NCBI GenBank assembly: GCA_004764695.1
Contig: SMSO01000031.1
Location: 9,459,761-9,523,760 of the forward strand
Origin: Schizochytrium sp. TIO01
Lineage: Eukaryota; Sar; Bigyra; Thraustochytrida; Thraustochytriidae
Direction: 5' to 3'
DNA: 64,000 bases
A program made the position numbers and the translations under genes. This document shows positions 34,401 to 46,063 of this stretch, in pieces (the stretch's first letter is position 1; each line of letters opens with the position of its first letter). The notes beneath the pieces are model-generated. The model was not told the DNA's origin and made no database searches. It saw nothing but the letters and a program-made list of their open reading frames with translations.

Positions 34401-37400
34401 TGAATTTGATGAATTTGTTTCAGGCTCTTTTTACTTCGTGCATGCAATCGGCTTGCAAACAAATGGCTTCGAATGGTGCTCTAGCTCTAGAGAGTAGCCG
34501 CGGGGTTAAATTAAATCGACAATCAATTCTCTCACGATTGGCCCTTATTCTATCTTCCGTTTTGTCATTCTGGTAATAAGGAGAGAAAACACCTTGATCA
34601 GCGAGCGAGGAAAAGAAGTACTGCTCGACGTATTTATAAAAGAGGAAGTCAAAGGCACTGCTGATGTGTCATTTGTAGGATGAAACCCACGAGCTCACCA
34701 CGAAGGCACCTGTAATTTAAGCTTCAAGCTGTTTGCGAGTTCACTCGCTCGCCCACCAACCACCCTCGGCAGCGGAGTGTGAGTCGAGTCTTGAACGATG
34801 CAAATTAGCAGCGGTTATTTTAAAAATAGGTAGCAACAGAACCAACCACTCATTAGCCTTGCACTTCGTATTCTTGTTTCATGTTCATGAAAGATAATTG
34901 TTCCTAGGCACTACTAGTATAGCAAACTCCTGGTCAAGGCGGCGATTTGTTGCTTCGGCAATCATGATGGTGAGCGAGGTGAGTTTGTCGTTAGTTAGTC
35001 AGCAAGTTTGTAAGTTGGTTATTCTTTCGATCTCACGTTTCCCTCCTGATGATTATGATGATTGCCACCATCAACAAGTATAGCTAGAGCCGCTGATAAC
35101 AGCTAGCTAGGAGAACCTGAGGAGGAGACGGATGCTCTTTGCTTCATGAGGATATTGTAAGAAATCAATAATTTGAAGAATGAGGACGATTGACTTCTCC
35201 AATGCTCCAGACGAGCAAACACTCATAACGTTTAATAAGAGAATCTTAAATAAGACAATGTAAAGGCTGCCTTTAAATCGAAGGAGTATTCGCTTTAAAG
35301 CTGTGGGCCGAGATGGTGGGCTTGCTATTGCTTATTCAAAAATGAAAGTAAACATTTATCCATAAATATATAGTGTAAATGAAGAAAACATTAGGAAATA
35401 TACTATAGTTTATACAAAACAGAAGCACTGAGTGCTACTATTATAATTTAGTTTAAATAAAAATATATATAAGCTATGTAGACTCATTGTGCCATTTGTT
35501 AGGCACGTGCAGAGATGATAACATCAATCGCTCTCGAGTCATAAAGAGGAGCTGTCTACAAATAAGGTTTACTTAGAGTGCTAGGTAGAGTCCATGGTGG
35601 TGGCTTAATCTATACTTATTTTATTTCGTGGGTGCGTACCACCGTGTGGAAAATGGCAGTTCAATGGGATTTACAAGGCGCCTCCTCTTGAGAGTCTCGT
35701 ATAAGTGGCTCAAGTTGAAGGTAATCTCACAAAGGACCACCATGCCTATAGTGTTATTATTCTGTAAAAAAATCCTCGCACTTCTGGTTGATGAATTCTC
35801 AGATCGATTATTGATCATAGCTCAGGGCATCCCAAAATGTGATTGTGCAACTCGTCCATTCCTCCAATTTGGTCGCGTGCTCTTGGCTCAGATGCGCTGC
35901 AACGCATAAAATTAACTAAAATTGCAAACTCCTTGACTTTATTTTGAAACAAGTTGCGATAGCGCGAACACGAAGGAAACACATCTTGAACCTTCTGTAG
36001 ATATTATCTCATTAAAGTTTTCATAAAACAACAACAAAAACTTCCGTATTTTGTATAAGAAATAAGGAAAGAAACCCCATGTTGATAAATAGAAGATTTA
36101 AAAAAAAATTGTAATATATATATATGTTTAAAAAAAAATAAAATCCTTGAAAACAAAAACTAAATAAACCGATGAAAAATAAATTCTCAAATTCTGCAAT
36201 TTGATGCAATTCCCGCCCCAAATTTCTGAAGCCGATGCTCAAAGTCTCTCGGCTTGGATATCAGAAAGATGCGACATGGGCCGCCCGTGGTGCCTAAGGG
36301 GATATCTAAGTTCCCTCGCTTATTTCGGCGCGGCTAGTACCATTGCTGATAAGCAAAAGCGAGAGCCTGGGCACACCGTGAGTTGAGCTGGTTTACTAGC
36401 GAGCTTCTATTAAACACTATTTCATTTTGGACTTTTGGACGAAGCAGAGGCACACTCGTCGAGCCGAGTCGCTCGAGCCGAGCCGAGACGGCAGGGAGCG
36501 TGGAGACGGCGGCTCGAAATGGAAATAAGAGCCCCTGAAGGACACCCAGGGCTGTCAAGAGGCTCCGAATGGCTTACTTTGTAGCATAGTCAACAATATT
36601 AGGTAGCACTAATTAAACAGTACAGTTGAGACTCGAGGGAGGAAACTCAAGGCTGTATGGGACAGGATAGGTACTTCACTCTTATTATTATTATTATTAT
36701 TTTAAATAGAAATTGAATTGTCTGGGCTTGGTCTTCGACGAAAGATGATTGCAAAGATCGAGCTCAGGCTACCTTATTAGTAGCCATTGTAGGTGCAGGT
36801 TCAGGTTCTTCGCTGAAGGCAGCTTCTGTCTCTAAAAATTAGCTTTACTTTTTGCTCAACAGCTCCGCAAATATGGCGGTCTTCACATTTAAGAGCAGTT
36901 TGCTATCTTGCTACAAGGTTTTATCGTATATTGTACGCGTGAGAACCTCTTGGCAGAACAAATATAGTGAAGCACAAGTGAACGACTGTACTGCACTTTA
37001 TATATATATTTATTATTCTTTATTTAAACATCTTTTTAAATGACAAGATAAAATTAATTAAAAACAAAGGTTTTTTCTTTTCTATTTTAAATCGAGGACA
37101 GTGAATGTGTCTTCTTCGATGCACCTGTCGCTTCGTTCGCTACGGCAGCAAGTGTGAGTGGGGAAATAGTCGAAACGTTCGAGCAACTTGAAGGAGAGGG
37201 ACGCCTCGTTGGTCCCTCGAGCCGCGCGATCTTTGTCCTTACTTGGTTGTACTTCGTGCACAGATGGGCTTTCACAGGCAGGCACGGCTTGATGTGCATT
37301 CGGCGAACGACTTTCGAATACTAATTTAGAAGATCAAATTCAACAAGCCTTTTTAATTGTATAATTAATTTTTTGAATACTCATGATGATAGAATCGAAT

Positions 37401-38469
37401 AAATAAAAATAAAATAAAATAAACAGAATCCATAGTAAATAGTATGCTGAGCATAACAGAAAGTTGACTTGAAAAGTGTGGAACATGGAATAAAAGAATG
37501 AAATAAACAAATAGAAAAAGAAGAAGAAAGAATGGAATAGGGCAAAGAGGGACACACCCACGCCAAGTGCAATCAATGATTGCAGCGGCAGGCCAGCGAG
37601 CGATCGCTTTGGCAAGCCCACTCGAAAAAAGCCACCATTCTCCCTCTCCCGCCGCGGCTTCTCTGGGCCCTCTTCCTGTTCCCTCGCACCATCGCACATT
37701 AGTTTTCAAGCTCTCTCGCACTCCCTCTCCCACTCAGTATTCCTCGCTCCCACTCTTTCACCTTTTACTCACTCTTTCATCCATCAAACAGTAGGAGGTG
37801 CTATGGTGTGCTACAGCAAACGACCTGCATTAGTTATTGATCGCAACTTCAAAGCGACATCGTCTCTAAAAAGGAGAGGGAAACAGTCCATCCACCCAAA
37901 TAACAGAAAACAAGCAAACAGCCCGAAGTTCGCGCGGATGGCAGCCAACTTGACGCCCATCCCGACTGACTGAATGGAGAAGTCTTCAACTTGCTTGCTT
38001 CTTTGCTACCTATAAGCTCCCATTCCTCACTCACTTTCCAAAACAGATAGCTTGAAAAGAATGAAAGTTGTTGTTTTTTGTTCCCCCTCTTCAATATAGT
38101 CTACTTATTCACCACCAAGTCTTAAACAATTGTTTTCCCCTATAATAGAGGGTGTGCGCGACGCACGTGTGTGCACGCGGCACGCGCTGGGAGGCCATGA
38201 ATAATCATGGTTAATGAACACTCAGTCTTGTATTCTCTTAAGAGTCAGATACTCCAAGATAGGCCCATGTCTACAGATACCAGGACCCGTGTCGTGCGAG
38301 CGAAAGGGTGCAAAATGTAATATAATAGAAGGGAATAAATATTAGAGATCGTAAGTATTCAAGTAGGTATGGTATAATGATTTAGATGTGTGCGGATCGG
38401 TATAGGTTTTCGTAGGAGAGCTTCTACTAGTCAGAAGTGCGAGGGAAGGTGATTGAAATATTCTGGCAA
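28445..38469. other. 10-kb gene desert with repeated A/T-tract islands
   Basis: No recognisable coding frame. The sequence alternates between mixed-composition DNA and islands of 80-200 bases made almost only of A/T runs. Islands lie near 28.55, 28.80, 30.2, 31.25, 32.1-32.28, 33.7, 34.3, 35.4, 36.1, 37.0 and 37.35-37.5 kb. The non-island parts repeat words such as CTCGCTCGAG, ACTTGAAG and GATGATGATT. I see no tRNA, rRNA, LTR or transposase. Confidence 0.55.
30120..30152. repeat. Direct repeat of 15 bp
   Basis: CCCTCGCTCGAGGAT occurs twice, at 30120-30134 and 30138-30152, separated by three bases. Each copy contains the palindrome CTCGAG. It sits next to a CT-dinucleotide run and an A/T island. 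Confidence 0.8.
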
Positions 38470-38486
38470 AGCAGCATCAGCAAACC
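38470..38486 (+). promoter_or_regulatory. 17-bp upstream element shared with the isocitrate lyase gene
   Basis: AGCAGCATCAGCAAACC lies 191 bases before the ATG of the coiled-coil protein gene. The identical 17-mer lies 152 bases before the ATG of the first isocitrate lyase gene (55104-55120). In both copies two differing bases are followed by AAACAT. These are the two genes with the strongest C-ending codon bias in the window, so a promoter or transcription-start element for highly expressed genes is a fair inference. Function is not shown by sequence. Confidence 0.55.
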
Positions 38487-38660
38487 AGAAACATAAAGCA
38501 GCCCGCCAGCCTCAAGCAGACCGCCAGCAGCTCTTGCTTGCGGCCGCAGCTGAGTTCGTGCAAACCCCGAACTCTTTGAACATTAAACCCTACTAAACTA
38601 GCTTTTCAAAAGCACAAGCTTTGCTAACCTCGCAAGCTTTACCAAGCAAAACCAAGCAAA

Positions 38661-40415
38661 ATGACGGACGTGGCTTTGGAGAAGTTCAAGGAGCTGGGCT
38701 CCAAGCCGTACAAGGAGCAGCTTGTATGGTTCCTTAACGCTTTCTGGGCCAAGGGCATCATGATCGGTGCTGACAAGAGCCTCGCTGAGGAGGCCTGGAC
38801 CTGGTACCGTACCTGCGTGCAGCTCGACCCCAAGGGCGAGGAGGGTAACGAACTCGACGAGGTTCTTGCCCACCGTCTCCTCGAGAAGCACGGCCAGACC
38901 CTCACCGTCCGTGAGATGCGCGAGGTCCTCCGCGAGATCGATCTTGACTTCAACAAGTACGTCTGCCTTTTGGAGTTCCTCGTCTACAAGTTTAGCATTG
39001 ACTGGATCGAGCTCGTGAACTCCGTGACCGAGCAGGGTGATGGCGGTGCTGAGCTCACCGAGGCCTCTGAGCTCCTCGACGAGGCCCAGCGCCAGCTTGC
39101 CGACTGCGAGCAGAAGGCCGAGACCGCCAAGAACGAGGAGGAAGCCGCCGTTGCCGCCGAGAAGGATGCCAAGGACAAGAAGGCCGCCGCCAAGAAGGCC
39201 GCCAAGGATGCCAAGGATGCCGAGTCCTCTGCCAAGAAGGCTGAGGAGTCCGCCCGCAAGGCCGAGGCCAAGGCCGTCGAGGCTGAGCGCATCGCCACCG
39301 AGCACCACGAGAAGGCCGTCGCGGCCGAGGAAATCGCCGTCGCCAACGATGACCAGGCCCGCGAGGAGGCTGAGGCCGCTGCCGCCGCTGAGCAGGCTTC
39401 GCTTGACGCTGAGGCTGCCGCCGTCGAGGCCGAGGAGAACGCCAAGAAGGAGGCCGAGGAAGCCGCTGCTGCCGAGGCTGATGCCAAGGCCGCTGAGGAG
39501 GTCTTTGCCGCCGCTGAGGAGGTTGCCGCTGCCGCCGAGGCCGAGCAGCTTGCTGCCCAACAGGAGCTCGAGAAGATCCTCGACGAGATCCGTGCTGAGG
39601 AGCAGGCCTACGCTGACGAGCAGGACAGACTTGAGGCTATTGCTGAGGACGACTCCGTCGGAATCGTCAAGCAGGGTAAGGCAAAAAACGAGCTTGCCCA
39701 GCTTAGAGCCACCGACCCTGGTCCTCTTATCGCCGCCAAGCTCAAGCAGGAGGCCGCTGTCCGCAAGCAGGAGCGCCTCACCCACGCCGCTTCCATTGCT
39801 CGCGCTGACGCCCAGCGTGCTCGCAAGCCCTTCGAGGAGGCCCGCGTAGAGGCCGAGAAGCAGCGCGCTGAGGCCGACGAGGCCGCTGAGGCTGCCTCTG
39901 CTGCCCGTGCTGAGGCCGTCGCCGCCCGCGAGCAAGCCCAGGAGGCTCGCCGCGCCGCCGATGCTTCCCACGACGCCGCCACCAAGACCCGCAAGGCCGC
40001 CACTGCTGCTCGCGAACGCGACGAGAAGGCTCGCGCCAAGGCTGAGGAGGCTCGCGCTAAGGCTGAGGCCGAGGCTGAGGCTGCCACCCAGAAGCGCGCC
40101 GCCGCTGAGGAGGCCCGCGCCCTCGCTGACGCCAACGCTGAGGCTGCTGAGGCCGCCGCCGCTGCTGCTGAGCAGGCCCGCGCCGACGCCGTTGCCTCCC
40201 GCGAGGCCGCCGACGCCGCTGTCGAGACCTCTGTTGCCGCCTTCAAGGAGGCCAAGGAGGCCCTCGAGAAGGTCAAGGTCCTCTTCGCCAACTCCAACAA
40301 GGGTAACCTCTGGTTCATGGACCGTCAGCTCGAGGAGGCCAAGAAGGGTATGTCCAAGAAGCAGCTTGCCAAGCTTGCTCCCCGCCGCTCCATCCGCATC
40401 TCCTACCGCCGTTAA
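38661..40415 (+). CDS. Ala/Glu-rich coiled-coil protein, calcium-regulated actin-bundling type
   Basis: A 584-residue intronless gene; ATG 38661 in an ideal AGCAAAATGA context. The N-terminal 120 residues are globular and contain an EF-hand-like segment (VREMREVLREIDLDFNKYVC, then LLEFLVYKF), though the loop is not a full calcium-binding consensus. Residues 130-550 are an extreme Ala/Glu/Lys/Arg heptad-type coiled coil with many AAAEAE-like runs. The C-terminus has NSNKGNLWFMDRQLEEAKKG, which resembles the conserved ending of calcium-regulated F-actin-bundling proteins known from Dictyostelium and from other protists. Such proteins cross-link actin filaments. Almost every codon ends in C or G, which indicates very high expression and creates a long spurious antisense frame. 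The assignment rests on the two ends; the coil itself is uninformative. Confidence 0.7.
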   Translation: MTDVALEKFKELGSKPYKEQLVWFLNAFWAKGIMIGADKSLAEEAWTWYRTCVQLDPKGEEGNELDEVLAHRLLEKHGQTLTVREMREVLREIDLDFNKYVCLLEFLVYKFSIDWIELVNSVTEQGDGGAELTEASELLDEAQRQLADCEQKAETAKNEEEAAVAAEKDAKDKKAAAKKAAKDAKDAESSAKKAEESARKAEAKAVEAERIATEHHEKAVAAEEIAVANDDQAREEAEAAAAAEQASLDAEAAAVEAEENAKKEAEEAAAAEADAKAAEEVFAAAEEVAAAAEAEQLAAQQELEKILDEIRAEEQAYADEQDRLEAIAEDDSVGIVKQGKAKNELAQLRATDPGPLIAAKLKQEAAVRKQERLTHAASIARADAQRARKPFEEARVEAEKQRAEADEAAEAASAARAEAVAAREQAQEARRAADASHDAATKTRKAATAARERDEKARAKAEEARAKAEAEAEAATQKRAAAEEARALADANAEAAEAAAAAAEQARADAVASREAADAAVETSVAAFKEAKEALEKVKVLFANSNKGNLWFMDRQLEEAKKGMSKKQLAKLAPRRSIRISYRR

Positions 40416-42404
40416 GTTAGGAGGCTGCTTGAGCCGACCTGCCTCTTTGTCTGTGTTTATGTGTACTCATCGCTGCCGGCCTCAACCTGACCGTACGCCT
40501 CAGGCGCCTGTGAGAATCATTGCTCATTTTCGCACATCGTAAGTGTACGGGTCAGACTTGACCTGGTGACGGGGAGACCTCTGTGACGGCGGGTTCATTC
40601 TTTCGTTCGTTCCACTTCTGTGGTCCTGAGTACTGTGTCTGCTTGTGAAGGCAAAGCTGTTCTCTTGGACTCGCAGCATGTGGTTCCTTTCCATTCATTC
40701 AATTCAAATTTCTTTCATTGCAAATCAATGAGCGGCTCGGGAGCTCAGGCGACCTCTTTATCTGTTAGTGTTGATCAGTTCAGCAGGGTCATATTCCTGC
40801 TGATGGCTGACTAACTGAAAGAGGTCGTACATAAGCAGAATGATTCGCGATCTTGCGGTCCACTTTTCCCTTCTCATGACGTCATCTATCTTTATGTCAA
40901 GATGCGGAAGAGATTGGGGGTTCCCCTCTCAAACGTCTGTGCTAGTGTCTGACCTAACTCCGCCTCCTTCACTCTCTTTTCCTCTACCGAAACCTCCTTC
41001 GAGATCTTGAAAATACCTCTGCGTGAACATCGAGGATCAAGGCTGTCAGGAAAAGAGAAGTGATAAGTTAGTTGAAGTTAAGATTTAGACAAATACATCA
41101 ATACACAGTCTGAGCTGAGAGGTGGAGTCTTTTCCGTTTCGTCTTCTTTCTTCTGCTGCTCATCTCTCCTCATTACATAGAGATGCCTCTCTTCTATGTG
41201 TCCCTCTCTCTCTCTCTCTCTCTCCATCGATTCATTTATCACGCGTCGGAGATTGGGACTCTAAACTGGTGCAGGCTCTGGCTTTCCTCAAAAGCGCTCT
41301 CTCCTGCAATGCAGTCTTGTTTCTATACAAGTATTTGCTTCGTGTCCGATGAGTGGACAGTCAGTTCTTGATGACTTGGATCCTCCACAAGTTGTCTGCT
41401 TGGCGGCAGCTGATTGTCGCATACGCTCGCCACACGTCCCCTTCTCAGCCATACTTTACCTTACAAATCTGCTCTCTCTTGCTGGAATTCGCTCAAGGCG
41501 CCACTGTTCTGAACAAATCATCCGTAGTGTCTTCTGCATCAAGTTTGCCTGACTTTTACAAATCATTACATCTGGCATCCATCCTACCTTTCCCTTCTTC
41601 AACGTTCTATCTGTCTCTTCCTAGTTTGCTCAATAAATTTTGATCATTACTCAATTCAAAAACTTTGCCTTCTTTTCAAAATTATTCTACATAGTAGAGC
41701 CTAGTACTCTTCGAATCTTGTCTGGTAATTTATACACATACCAATTATCCTTCATCTAAATTATCGTCACCAAGTAGTTCGAAAAATAAAAACCTATTCT
41801 GTTTGATTTGAGTGCTTCATAACTTCTGGTTCTTCATGAGAGATCATTGAAGAGCTCGTTGGGTGAGAAAGTTGTAAGGTTTCTGAACTCTTAATATCCC
41901 GAAGTGAACGTAGAAGTCTTTACAAAACTAGAATAACCCATCTGCTCAACTTGATCCCTAAGGTAAATTCATTCATTTACATTTAGAATATTGCTCCGTG
42001 CAAATTGTGTACTGTAAAACTTACTTCGTCTTTTTTAATTCCAAAATAAAATTAGATCATGGCTATTAGCATTCTATAGAATAAATAGATGGATATTGAG
42101 ATTTGCAAGCGGAAGGGCAGGTAGATCCAACTCTTCTAGAGGTCTAGATATTCATTATGAGACTTTAGGCTTATGTGGTGCATTAGATATACATCAGTGC
42201 TAGACCTGGTGGTACCCAAGGCGTAAAGTCAGAAAGTTTTGGTTCGTTGACAAGTTTAAATTCCATTTAAAACCTAGTCTCGAATGTCTGTAAGTTGTCA
42301 ATAAATTTCATGATGCTTTGTATATAAACTGTGACGATCAAAAGACCTGGAAAACTTTACGAATATCCGTAGATCTCTTTATGATAAGGCCAAACTCCTT
42401 ACCT
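40416..42404. other. Intergenic, pyrimidine-rich in part
   Basis: Holds the 3' region of the coiled-coil gene, then mixed AT-rich DNA. Open frames at 41.1-41.6 kb come from T/C-rich sequence including a (TC)n run at 41203-41224. No gene was recognised. Confidence 0.45.
41203..41224 (+). repeat. (TC)n microsatellite
   Basis: Uninterrupted CT/TC dinucleotide run of about 22 bases. Confidence 0.9.
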
Positions 42405-42805
42405 CCCGCTGATGTCTCCAATCGAAGGAGCTAGCGGACAACAGAATGCTAAAGTTCTTGGCGTCCCTTTGTAAACCCCTCGTAGACATCGGGCTTACAA
42501 TATAGCAAGAGTTGGTAGCCAGATTCGAAAACCAAAAATGTTACTACACATCACCTAGATCCAAGTATGGGGTAATTTGAATCGATAGCTGCAGAGGTTG
42601 AACTAAACTACCCCATCAACTACCTCTAACTCCGTTCAAGAATGTCTTAGCCTCCTTAATTACTACATCGATCCATCTGGCCTGGAATTCATTCACCAGG
42701 ACAGCAGTTCGCTAACTCTTATATCAGCCTTCTTGAAGCGTTCATCAAGGCACTTGCCTTTATCTTTACAGTCAACCTCAAGCTGACCAAGACTTTCTTT
42801 CTGCA
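42405..42805 (-). repeat. Interspersed repeat, copy B (copia pre-RT region)
   Basis: Diverged copy of 2985-3395 in the same orientation. On the minus strand it encodes MSTRGLQRDAKNFSILLSAS followed by SFDWRHQ, matching MSVRASQRDAKN and SFSDWRSQ of copy A. It is therefore a relic of the same copia pol region. The RT part that follows in copy A is not recognisable here. Confidence 0.65.
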
Positions 42806-43589
42806 CCTCCAGTCGTCATTGTGCTCAGTCTTCATCTTCTTAGATATGATCTGTATCCTTATCAATAAACTTTCGGTAAGTGTTGAAACTTATCCTGCGT
42901 ATTTATCATAAATTTTAACAGGTCTCTGTTCACTACGAGCCATTGAATTTGTGCGGATAAAGCAGTGAATTGACCTACATGATATGATCTAGACATCGGA
43001 ATCTAAATAATTCTGGTGCCAGGCAAACTACCGAAAGAGTCTTTAAGTTTGGCAAACTTTGAAAGAAGGATAAACCTGTGTACGGCCAAAACATATCAAG
43101 GCATGCATATTCTCCAACATGGTTGTTCAGGTCAGATATGTGATTTCACATATTTTCGCGAGTGCATGATAAATTGCGCTAAACAAAACCAGCAATGATT
43201 ATTGGGCTATCTCGATGAAAACTCTTGCTTTTTTGAATATGTGTGCTGAAAGCTAATCCCTGAGCAGTCAGAGGTTAAATGGGAAGATGAACGCGAGGAA
43301 CTTGGGGCACATGATGAGATTTATGAAGGTGTTATGTACTTAGGCTATAGAGTTGGCGATCTGCTGTCCTTGGAGATGGATGCCGAGGAGGGCTGGTTCA
43401 AACTTCAATAGGAGACCAAGTCAGACCTCATCTATATTACGCAGAACCTAAGGGTAAAATAAGCTCATTTCCTCAACTAATAATGCAAGCCGCCCTTATA
43501 TAAACCTTCAATTAATACACTTTCACTCTTAAGTTACCTTTGTCTCGTGTCTTCATATCTAAGAATAAGTCTAATTCCATCAGGCAAAA

Positions 43590-43790
43590 ACCAAGATTGT
43601 CTTAGTACCCTAATTGTAACACGAGTCAATCTGCCTTGGTCCAACATGTCAGGGACAGTAGATCGCTAAATCGTGAAGCCATAATCCTCACGCCTTCCCA
43701 AGCCTTTTTAAATCCTTTAGCAAGCCTTTTGCCTTCATGCTCATAGTCAACTTCTAGCTGACCAGATTCATCTTTCAGAATGCAATACAT
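43590..43790 (-). repeat. Interspersed repeat, copy C (partial)
   Basis: Shares with copies A and B the ordered blocks GTCTTAG, CAGTAGATCGCTAA-type and AGTCAACTTCTAGCTGACCAG (plus-strand words). Only the distal half of the repeat is present. Confidence 0.5.
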
Positions 43791-44112
43791 ATTTAAAAGA
43801 ATATTTTATAGCTTTGGGTTCGATTATCCGTAAAGGTTAGCATTTGTGTTTTGATTGCTGGAGAATGAGGTCCACCTAGTTTGCTAAGTCTGCTGAGTTA
43901 ATTGAGTGTAAACATTATCATATTTTCTTCTGATCAACCTGCTCTACTTGTGCCATATTTTTTTCAAGAACTTATTGCTTCCATCGTTTCCTGTTCATCT
44001 CTGGGATGCACTCACTCTACTTGATGATCTCTGGATGGCATTTCTCTTGTTCATCCTCTAGATATGGTACTTAACCCATAGAGTTGACTTCATACCTCTC
44101 AAAAACACCCTC

Positions 44113-44148
44113 AATTTCTTGCAAATTTCTTGCAAATTTCTTGCAAAA
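44113..44148 (+). repeat. 11-bp tandem repeat
   Basis: ATTTCTTGCAA is repeated three times in tandem and followed by a degenerate fourth unit. Confidence 0.85.
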
Positions 44149-44439
44149 TTCTGCAAAATCTTTTCTTTTCTTAGAAGTGTGCTAATATTCCAAATCAAAG
44201 GAAGATATAGCTAGAGTTTGTGACGTGTCATTGTAAGTTCGCAAATATTTTGGTGTCTACATAGTATTTGAAAAGGCAACTATTTGAGATGCTTCCTGGA
44301 TCCAAGTGTTGCAGGGTTCGAAAGTGGACATACACATTCGACAGAACAAGTGAGGTTAAATTTGACTTGGTAGTTGAAGAGACAAATCGACGTGACCTAC
44401 TTACCTGTGTGACGTATGGATCAAGTATATGTTTGCCAT

Positions 44440-44625
44440 TTTATTATGACATGGATTAGTCCGCCTTGACATGCAAGTGAAAGGGATACAATCGCTGAGG
44501 CTAGGAGGCAAAAGTCTAGTGAGCCCTCCTAAACCTTCTCTAAAACTCTTGCCTTGAACTTCATGGTCAACCCCTAGCTGCCTAGCTTAATCTTTCAGCA
44601 AGGTCTTCTTGTCAGGTGCGTATGA
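44440..44625 (-). repeat. Interspersed repeat, copy D (partial)
   Basis: Shares the words CTTGCCTT, ATGGTCAACC, TAGCTG and TCTTTCAGCA in order with copies B and C. It is the most diverged copy and is truncated. Confidence 0.45.
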
Positions 44626-46063
44626 AAAGCACTTAAATTGTGTCATTCGTTCTCGCTCTCGTGGTGCAGAAAGTTGTGTTCTGACAGCTGGAATGATAAG
44701 ATGGAGGCTTCAAAAAACTTTGGAAAGTCAACAATGTGTACTGTAGGGTTTAGAGTTAGTGGGGGCAGCAGAACTCCGGGTAAAACTGAGGTGGACTAGC
44801 TCATATAATATTTCGTGTACCAATGATCTATAACATACAGAATCTCTAAGTTTAGGTTACTTATTTCCTCACATTCTAGTAGGGTTTCAGATAATAAAGT
44901 TTTATAGTGTAGTATCGAGTGCTTCGGGCCCTCATCAGCCACTCCTTAGTTGCTTACTTCCACTTCTTCACGCGCATTCGTATTATGGAGCTTACACTGG
45001 TTTGCTACAAAATTTGGTGAGGTTTTGGTTATATGAGTTGTTCTCGCCACAAAGTGAAAGGGTGAGCTTTGCATGTTGTGCAAGCATACTGCATTCCAAG
45101 TCAGGTTTATAGCAAAGCCATTCAATAAACAATATTGAGTCACACTTTGCTAGAGGTCTTCCAGTTTTCCTGGGATAGGCCCTAACGTCTACACTTCAGC
45201 GGCCAATCTCTCATAGAAAGACCTCGTCAACTTCAGTGATCTTCTCTTTTTCTGCATCTGAAATATATAGCAATGTTCAATGAATTTCCAAGTTAAGTAG
45301 TTGATCAAATTCATATAAAAGCGTTTATTCTTTCAAAATAACGCATTTCTTAAGCACTTCTTATTGAACGGCTCTTGTTTTTCTATTAGCAGTCGGTGTA
45401 CGAAAATACAATGTCTATAAATTAGCGTGCTTGTCGATCGGGAAACATGGTATCCCCTTTATAATTTGAAAGGTTTAGTCAGAGAGACTCGAGGTGCATG
45501 CTGAGATCACTGTTCGATGGATCATGTAGATCTGGCATGTCACAGTGAATCATGAGGAGCAAAATTATGCTCAGGAGTAAGGCCAGAATAATTATAGACG
45601 TTGTCGAGGAGCCGAAAAAAGTTAAGAATTGCAAATTTTACGGACATATTCATATAAACAGCAAATCAGAGGAAGCCAAATTGAGTATCGAGGGGAGCAG
45701 ATAATATGCTAACCCCTTCGGTTCTTTGTTACAGAAATAATTTTTGTCCTCGGCTACTCAATGAAACATAAAACGCTCCACATTAAGGCTAATCTCCGCC
45801 CTTGATCAAGCTAATCGATCACACTAAAGTTGAAGTTTAGAAAACAATATGAACTGTTTCCTAAACCTTCAAATACCTCTTGGTCCTGCCAGACAGTTTC
45901 TCGCCAGGTAGACCATGACTTTTCAAGGCTATACAATCCAAGTTAGCTAAATGAAAAATAACTAGTCCAATTTTACTTTCAAATTGAGCAGGGCAGAAAC
46001 TTTTAAATTATCACATTGCTAATGCCTTATTAAGTTTTCTTCAACCTCTTAAAAAATCCTGGT
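44626..46063. other. Intergenic, no gene recognised
   Basis: AT-rich DNA with short frames on both strands. No RNA gene or mobile element was seen. Confidence 0.4.

Larger units (their letters stand above)
43016..44459 (+). pseudogene. Scattered plus-strand coding-like fragments
   Basis: Three segments read as protein. One is 43016-43198 (INLCTAKTYQGMHILQHGCS, no ATG). The second is 43245-43457 (WEDEREELGAHDEIYEGVMY, then LGYRVGDLLSLEMDAEEGWF). The third is about 44268-44459 (KCCRVRKWTYTFDRTSEVKF). The second has an in-frame TAG at about 43408-43410, with sense-like sequence continuing beyond it (ETKSDLIYITQNLR) up to a GTAAAA. The YRVGDLLSLEMDAEEGWF part has the look of a small beta-barrel (Tudor/SH3-like), but I do not assign it. 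They could be exons of one gene or relics carried with the flanking repeat copies. Confidence 0.3.

Noticed and set aside
38598-40318. Long antisense and second-frame ORFs over the coiled-coil gene (457, 270, 236 and 211 codons)
   Set aside because: All are low-complexity shadows (poly-Ser, poly-Arg/Pro, poly-Gly/Leu) caused by the repeated Ala/Glu/Lys codons of the real gene.
43385-43410. Possible tRNA T-loop (GGTTCAAACTTC)
   Set aside because: It lacks the full B-box, has no matching A-box or cloverleaf nearby, and lies in protein-like sequence.
43815-43830. Possible tRNA B-box (GGGTTCGATTATCC)
   Set aside because: The loop is one base off the consensus and no acceptor stem or anticodon arm can be drawn around it.
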